This document shows positions 52,561 to 59,907 of a DNA stretch of 59,907 bases, one piece after another. The stretch is from Amphimedon queenslandica. Taxonomy: Eukaryota; Porifera; Demospongiae; Haplosclerida; Niphatidae. The stretch lies in NCBI RefSeq assembly GCF_000090795.2, contig NW_003546302.1:1-59907 (forward strand). Direction: 5' to 3'. The notes below the pieces were generated by a model. It worked only from the letters and a program-made list of their open reading frames with translations. It did no database searches and was not told the origin of the DNA. Positions within the stretch are counted from its first letter, which is position 1, and each line of letters starts with the position of its first letter. A program made the position numbers and the translations under genes.

Positions 52561-55500
52561 CGCCTATGAATAATTAAGATAATCAGTAACATGCACATGC
52601 TTCTTTTAATTACCATGCACGTTCACACAATATGATGTCAAAAATGAACAGTGCGTTCTGTTTTTATGCTGTAAAAAGGTACAAGACAAAAACAAAATAA
52701 TTTGCTGCATTTTACAGATGTTTTAGTCCGTGAAATGTGAACTTTTTGTCCTCTGCTTTAGCTGTCACCAATTCACTCATCACTGCCTGAGCAAAGACAT
52801 CCCTTCAAAAGCAGACTCAGTCTGCAAAATGATTTCAATTAGCTATTGCTCAAAAGCTTCTTAACGGCCATTGCTCAAGAAAGAGAAGAGGGAGAAAACC
52901 AACAGTCTGTACAGATAAATTCCTGGGTAATCACTACCCATTTCTTGGAGATTGCCACCAGTATTATGGTGAGTTCCGTTCCCGAAAGGGAGTAGTAACT
53001 AAGGAACAGACTCTGACTGCTTTCTGCTTTACCACCTCTTACATTCATAAGCTCATAGCTTATACTACTCACTCCCATTACATTATGACATTGCTCATCC
53101 ACACTAAACAGTCTCAACCTATTAATACTATTACACAACACTAGTATATCAACTTCGTCATACTCACTGCTATTTATCATTAGTTACCCTCTCACTGTAC
53201 TCTTACCTGACACTGTCACTGACACTCTTCTCTTTCACTGACCACTCCCTTTCACTTTTACTACAGCTGACTATTTCTGGCTACTCCTTGACGTTGACTA
53301 TCACTGGTCACTCACTGACTCATACTGGCCATCACTGGTCACTCACTCACTCACGTGTACGCATCATCACTGGTCATCATCACATTGCTCATCGTCACAT
53401 TGCCTCATCATCAACCAGCTCTTTTCAGAGTGAACTAGCTCCTCATTACATATTATGGCTCATCACTATGAACCGACTCTTATCAGAGCCACCAAATACC
53501 TAAAGATTACTCTCTTAACAAGGTACATGTACATGATTTACAATTTCTAGGCTTGCTCCACCAGGTATTTAGTAGGACTGAAGTGCTGTGTGTACCCTAA
53601 TACTAATAATAATAATAAGAAAGGAACTACAATAATAAAGACATACTCACTTTATGGGCCACAAAGAAAACTTATCGTATGTTAGATAAAGAAACTATGG
53701 TCTTCACAGGTGTGGTTGTAAATGAAAGCCAGTTATTTAGTAGAAGGTTAAACAAATTTCTTATAAAGATGCAACTGTACAATTACATAAAAAGGAGCAA
53801 AATAGTGTATTTCTGACATAACAATAAGTTAGCAAGCACATCCATTGCGCTTTGTGCATGAATAGTTACCTTAATTCAAAATTCCATTCTGATTTTAGTC
53901 TAGAACAATCCATCCTTGTCTGAGAATATTATTACATCAGTAAATTCAATTGATAAAGCAGCCCTACGCAATCTATGACTCCATATTACAAGATGAGTGG
54001 GATTTCTGTCAGCCTAGCAACGGCTCAGCAACAGTGGCCTCGACAAGTCACAGCTACTGCAAGCATCTTCTGCACTGACTTTTGCCTCTGCATTTTTGTA
54101 TCCTGCCTACTAGGTCCTGCTTAACATGATTTGCTTTGCCAAATCCGTGTAGTTACGGAAAGTGGTGTGAATTTTTACAATAGACACTCCATTGCTTTAT
54201 GCTGCTTGATATACTAAATACTTGTTGTATCTAAGGACAAACATCCCATAATGGCCGATAGCAAGTTTGAAGTCTCTTGGCACAATGTTGTTTAGAGAAA
54301 TGCGTTGCGAAACTGGTACTACCAAAAAATTTATCAAAATTAGTTTTGTACCATGGGTGTATCTGCAATAATTAACTTTGTTGCTAAAGGGTTAAAACAG
54401 TAACACCCAATTCAACTAAGTAATGGTACGGGGAAAGCAATAAAATCAAGCTGACACACTGATGAAAGCTGTACCACGCCACAGTCTGCTATTTTGTTCA
54501 ATTGATATCAAACATACAGTTACATGCAATATAAAAATAAACTTAGTATGTAAAATTTATATTTCAATATTCTGAAACTTAAAATTTTCTACGACTATGT
54601 ACGGTAAGTATATTAACTTAATATTTTTGGGTGTGCAATACAAATTAAATTGGTATTGTACCTATAGTGTCTGATACAGTAATATGTCAAATGTTCGTGA
54701 CAATTTGCTTCAGCTACAGATATTCACATCAAGTGTGTATTAGGGGTTCCCAGTAGAAACTTGGCTTTGCTATCCTTTCCCAAAAAAAATAATTATGATT
54801 GATCAAGATAACTTATGATTAATATTTTTTGCAACAACATTTCAAAAAGATTTTTGCTAAAGGTCAGTTTTAGAGTGTCAAGCACCGCAAGAGAAGCATC
54901 ATGTAAAAAGCCATAAACCAATTTTAAAAAGAATTTTACACATTAGTAATACGAATTGAGTAAAGTTGTTTGAGGCCTTAAGTAATATCTATAGCAATGG
55001 GTATATTTTCATTAATTATTTAAAGCAACTTTAAAAATTCTTAAATTAACTGAGTAATATAGCTGGTGATATCTACATAGCATAAGTAGATGTACATGAA
55101 TATGCTGTACGCATCACAATGTGTATTATTGCATGTCACTTATAATCTTAAAACATAATGAAAATTAATGTGCTCATACATATATCTATTACAAACAACA
55201 TAGAGTATACGAGAATATTGTCAAAACAATTTACATGCATTACCATTACTTTACTTATTGGCTAATATTAAGCTCCGTTATATTAAAAATCAATGGATAG
55301 ATACAGCTGCACAAAGTTTCAATGCTTCCTTACAGTTTTAAAAAGTGTAAATGTCCTGTGATGTACCATTTAAAAATGTTGGTGTGGAATTGATTTTGGT
55401 AGACTGATGAAAAACCTTTAAGTAAAAAGTGTGCAACAACAAACCTAATGTATGCACTATTAATATTAAATTCAGTAATGTCTTCAAAAAAATTAATAAA

Positions 55501-57129
55501 TGTGTTTTCATTTTAAAGAATGAAATGTAGCAAATTTACAATTAACACAACATGCAAAACTAAATGTTACCTGTATATTTTGATATAGCAAGTGACAAAT
55601 GTCTCAGAAAAGCTCCAAAACATAACTAGAGACTACTCAAAGTCACATGAATGCATTCACAATTTTATAAGTACAAGTTATGTAATTAGGTGCTTTTCAC
55701 TACAGTAGAGGCCTTACATGCACATGAGAACATGTACACAATAACTAATTTATTAACGGAAGTGGTGACAGCACAAAACATGCATTGTTTTACAAGTATA
55801 AACTACAAACAGTGTTCACTACACAATAGACATCTCATTTCTGACAACAATTGGCATTAAAAATACGAATTACAATAATTTCTATAACATTTTCTATTTT
55901 GTGCCAAAAAAATAATAGATTTCTTAAAATAGACATGCGTTGAGGTTGTAAAAATTAACATAACATACATAAATTGTCGTTAACTTTACTTTAAGGCTGT
56001 GTTTACATAGCAAAGAAACAAATCACAACCTGATTGATTCTTGATAAATTTTTATGAAGACAAAAATAGTATTTATTGTTTTAAAAACAATTTATTTTGC
56101 ATTGCCGTGTAAATGCAGCCTGAAACACATTTTGATTAGTCCTCTTGTTATATTTTACACTATCAAACTAGGAAAGGTAGAAACAAATACTGGCAATTGG
56201 GTAAAACAGAAAATATTTAAAAAACAAACATGTAACGAACTAGGCTGCATTGATAAGGCACTTGTCCAGAAATTCAAAGCATTTCATGGTCATCTGCTGT
56301 TAATGATATTCATGATTGAAAAAAATCATTCATTACATTTAATTATATTCATTAATCTGTTGTTATAGCCATATTCGGGAAAATGTCAGCTCTAAGATCT
56401 CAACCTGTTGCCATTTCTTCTTGTGCTGGCCGTGTAGGCTTCTATACTGAATTTTAAACTGATACAGTTATAGAAGAAACCTTAGTTATTGGAAGTAAAA
56501 CAACTTCAAGTAATGTTTTTCAAATAGACAGACTCATAGCAAAGAGAACCATCAAAGTTGGTGCGACACGGTGGACACAAACTATAGTTGTGAAGTTTGT
56601 ATTATTGTTAGGGCATTGTACACTACTTGGTTTTATAAAAGGGATATTCTAAAGAAGCAAGCTGGGTCCCTATGAGTGACATCTCAGAAACAGCAATTAG
56701 GTAAGCTGGTAATGACATATCTCTGTCAAATGCTTCCATTTAATGTAGGCCATTTCATGATCTAGAACCGGGAAATTTTGGATGCCGTTAGTTCTTTAAA
56801 TGTAGCAATTCAGCACAGTTTAAGCTCTGGTGTACATCAAAGAAGAAGCACATTTTCACAATTGGCTTGCTATGTCTTCAATTTTCCCTTCAAAGACAAG
56901 GGGGGCAAGGTCAAGAATAAACTTGGAAAACTATATAAAAGATGTGATTTATACTTAGCGTTCTTCAGTTCCACTTACTTTAAAACTATAACAAGCATGG
57001 AGAATGTTGTGTTGTTTCATTTCCTAATAATATGTACAGTTCCAGAGCGGGGGATATGACAAGGATAGACAAGCTTTTAAAAGAAGTTTCTCAGAAATAA
57101 TTCCTTCTAAAAATCATAAAAACAATAGT
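52561..57129. other. Gene-poor AT-rich stretch; low-complexity CACTG/TCACT run at 53210-53420
   Basis: No convincing exon is seen. At 53210-53420 a degenerate short-period repeat based on CACTGGTCACTCACTGAC and CATCATCAC is visible; the frames through it are compositional. Short open frames at 56054-56368 and 56778-57059 lack recognisable domains; a basic SSGVHQRRSTFSQLACYVFN segment in the latter might be an exon but is unsupported. Confidence 0.5.
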
Positions 57130-57475
57130 ATAATAATTGTCAGAATGTCTAAGGCCACGAAGTGCCTGTAAGCTACTCTAGATTATATGAAGAAGGTGAA
57201 GTCGATCATATCAACTGCGTTTGGCCAGTTTTCTTAACTTATAGCTAATTTGTAGTTAAATAACTAATTTAAATTACTTTTGGTCCACCCATCCGCCCAC
57301 TTGCCATACTATATAAACCCCTGCTTCAGCCATCTTCCTTAGCCTTTGATTAGCTCCTCCTCTTCCTTTGGGAGGGTGGGTGTGGACAGTTGATATGATC
57401 GACTTCACCTTTTTCATATAATCTAGAATAGCTTGCAGCCACTTCGTGGCCTTAGCCATTCTGACAATTATATTT
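57130..57475. repeat. 88-bp inverted repeat downstream of the tyrosine-recombinase gene
   Basis: ATAATTGTCAGAATGTCTAA to TCGATCATATCAACTG (57134-57221) returns inverted at 57387-57471 with about 92% identity. A loop of about 165 bases separates the arms. DIRS-type elements end in inverted repeats, so this could be the 3' terminal structure of the element to the right. The right arm's minus-strand frame reads MAKATKWLQAILDYMKKVKS. Confidence 0.75.
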
Positions 57476-57489
57476 CAGAAGGCTCAGTC

Positions 57490-59640
57490 TCACATATCAA
57501 GTGTGTTGTTCATAGCTTCTCCCAAGCTATTCTGATTGATTACTGCCCTTCCGTAGGCTGCTTGATCTAATTCTTTATGGTAGAATTTCTGGAAAACTGA
57601 CTCCAAGCTCCAGTTTGCTGCTTTCAAAATGTCCTGTAGTGTAACTCCACCTCTACCTGCTGCCGAGGCTGATGCTCCGCGAGTGGAGTGAGCCCTAAAA
57701 ATTTCCGTATTTATGCCAGCCTGATCTAAGACTGTTCTCAGCCATCTAGCGATTGTGCTAGAAGTTGCTGCTTCTTGAGGTTTGATGAAAGACTGAAAAA
57801 ATCGGGTTTTATTCCCCCGTACCTGATTAGTTTTGTCTATGTAAACTGAGATGGTCTCCATCGGTCACAGTATAGGGTTTTGGGGGAAGGAGGGGAAGAA
57901 GAAAGTTTCTATTAACTTACCCTGCCTCAACTGTTTTCCTAAAGCAGACGGTAAAAATGAAACCCTGTTCCCAGCTGGCCTCATTCTTGAGGTGTCTAGT
58001 TGAGATAAGTCTGCTGTGTGGGATGGTCTGGTGATTGCTAATAGAAACACACTTTTCAGTGTCAGCATTTTGAGTGATAGCGTCTCCGACTTCCTTCAGG
58101 ATTGAAGGAAATTGAGTACCCGTTGTACATCCCAAGTATTAGAATACCTGGAGATGGGGGTCTTACATTGAGTATCTCTTTTATCAGCCTAGTGATAATG
58201 GGGTGATGACCAACTGGTACTCCATCAACTTTGTCATTTACTGATGATATGGCTGACCTGTAAGCATTGACTGAGTTTTACTGGTATCCCTCTTGGTATA
58301 AAGCGGCTAGAAAATTGCAACCTCACTTACAGGTCCTGGAAAGGGATCTGAACCCCGTTCAGAACACCAGTGATTCCATCAGCTAAAAAATGAGTCATAT
58401 TTTACTAGTCTTTGATCTCCAAGAGTTAATGATGAGATCGGTAGCTTGTCCTGAATGGCGGTGATTGCAAAGGCCTTCCCTGAGATGCTCCAAATGGCTA
58501 ATTGGGGCATAATGGGTCCTGACTCTACATTGGGTCTTTGTGGGGGTAGTAGGCGTGGCCAATCTACTATTAACGACAATAGGAGGGGGATACCACGGCT
58601 GTGTCTTCCAGACAGGGGCCACCAGAATTACAACTGCCCCCCTGTGCTTGTATTTTTGTTATTACTCTGGAAATCAAGTTCCATGGGGAAGGGTTGGCAA
58701 AGCCTTTTATTATTGTTCAGTCCTGGAGGAATGCATGGCTTGCCTCTGCAAACTGATCTGGCCGCCAACTTAAGTAACATTGGCACTGATTGGTTAGTCT
58801 GAATGCACATAGGTCCACTTCCAGTGGCCTATAGACCCTGTTGATTTTTTGAAATGTTGAGTGATCTAGACTCCAATCTGATCTGTCCCTCATGGACCTG
58901 GATATTCAGTCTGCCGCCTGGTTCAATACACCAGGTAGGTGCTGAGCTTGGATATGGATGTTGCTCTCCAAACACCACATCCATAGGTTCCGGGTCAGGG
59001 ATATCAACTCTTTGGATACTGTCCCTCCCTGATTGTTGATATAGGCAACTGCTGTCATATTGTCTATCTTCATTAACACTGACACTCCTGTCTTGTTTTT
59101 GGCAAACGTCTTTAGAGCTAGAGTCGCCACTAGCAGTTCCAGACAGTTTATATGGTACTAACTCTCCTGGGGAGACCAGGGTGTCCCAGTGCTGAAGCCC
59201 TGATGAGAGGCACCCCAGCCCTGTGTCGAGGCATCTGATTTTATGATCAGGTCTGGCTCTGTTGTCAGTAGCATTTCGCCATTCCCATTTATCGTATGTG
59301 TGTCCGAACAGATTAGTTCCTCCTTGCTGTCGGGAGACAGTGCAAGGGTTGTCTCATTGTCCTGGTTCCCCTCCCTGAGGTCTGATGCGAGGTGTATCTG
59401 TAAGCTCCTGTAGAAAAGAGGAGTTCCCATAAGACAGAACTTGGGTAGGACAGATTTTTCTGTAACCAATCATGTGTACCGTTGACTTCAAATGTAGGTT
59501 CAAACACTTTGTTTGTATTGTACAAAAGAAGTGATATCAGTATAAGTAATTGGAGGTGTGCCTCCTTTACTTCCATTTCACTCAGTAGCCAGTGATAGCC
59601 CAATTGGAGACTCCAGCAAACTCTAATGACATGATCTGTC
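57490..59640 (-). mobile_element. DIRS/Ngaro-like tyrosine-recombinase retrotransposon, 3' part
   Basis: Read from right to left. RT end (about 59600-59200): STQGWGASHQGFSTGTPWSP. RNase H (59130-58906): MKIDNMTAVAYINNQGGTVS and QAQHLPGVLNQAAD. A linker with FLQDW, VAPVWKTQPWYPPP (58810-58560). Tyrosine recombinase (58080-57490): TLKSVFLLAITRPSHTADLS, SSTIARWLRTVLDQAGI, RAHSTRGASASAAG with the catalytic His and Arg, and AANWSLESVFQKFYHKE with Tyr. Such elements copy via RNA and integrate with a tyrosine recombinase instead of a DDE integrase. An in-frame TGA before METISV and several frame changes show decay. The 5' part (gag, most of RT) lies beyond the window. Confidence 0.85.
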
Positions 59641-59907
59641 TAGTCGTTTCTCAGACTTGCCCATTTCTCTCCTTTATTTGATCTAAATTGGCTTTATGTC
59701 TATAATTTGAAGGTAGCTGATGCATAAAACACAAGTCACAGCATTTTTTGGGTAGTCTTTTATAATTTTGTAGTCATAACCTTCAATATGATTAACAAGT
59801 AAAAGCCTACGACACCCAGTAGTAGGCGTACACTATGCTTTTATACAATCATTTGCATGTTGGTGTAACTTTTTCACTGATAAACTGCCTCTGCATGTAT
59901 TCCATCT

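Overview
This is AT-rich eukaryotic nuclear DNA with short spliced exons, very many decayed transposons and two nuclear copies of mitochondrial DNA. The mitochondrial pieces (a tRNA-Arg(UCG) directly in front of nad4L, and a large well-conserved small-subunit rRNA) fit a non-bilaterian animal. The mix of BEN-domain, SAMD3-like, tnp2-like and DUF7869-type repetitive genes, abundant ACATGT/TACATGTA words and tight gene spacing suggest a demosponge, probably Amphimedon or a close relative. That name is inference from memory, not a database match.

Layout. 0-13.5 kb: a 25-bp minisatellite, a DUF7869-type gene fragment, a ~120-bp satellite array, the N-terminal exons of a BEN-like gene (minus), a broken multi-exon gene of unknown family (7.6-9.9 kb), a CxxC-rich repetitive-family gene (10.2-11.5 kb, minus) and several short terminal-inverted-repeat elements, one with a near-perfect 8-bp target duplication. 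13.6-18.6 kb: a decayed tnp2/CACTA-type transposase, a second copy of the ~120-bp satellite and a second CxxC-family gene. 19.9-25.1 kb: an uncharacterised multi-exon gene, a tandem duplication and foldback elements. 25.8-33.35 kb: a stretch bounded by similar inverted ends that holds a broken BEN gene, an intact kinase-like ORF with an altered catalytic loop, an inverted repeat interrupted by an assembly gap, and a broken Tc1/mariner transposase.

33.5-40.0 kb: a mitochondrial insertion (unknown GC-rich segment, tRNA-Arg, nad4L), then a SAMD3-like gene on the minus strand whose coding exon is split by about 0.93 kb of mitochondrial rRNA. The start of this gene lies only 61 bp from the start of a divergent zinc-finger-like gene, so the two probably share a promoter. 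40.2-52.6 kb: a RecQ-like helicase fragment, a hAT/ZMYM1-like transposase with an assembly gap, a DUF7869-type pseudogene with two consecutive stop codons, a second broken BEN gene and a second Tc1 fossil. 52.6-57.1 kb holds no convincing gene. 57.1-59.9 kb is the 3' part of a DIRS/Ngaro-like tyrosine-recombinase retrotransposon on the minus strand, running off the window.

No metabolic pathway or operon is present. Most recognisable genes belong to multicopy or transposase-like families and carry stops or frameshifts. The main undamaged reading frames are the kinase-like gene and the transplanted nad4L. Intron borders were placed by eye from GT/AG signals and homology from memory, so exon edges are approximate.
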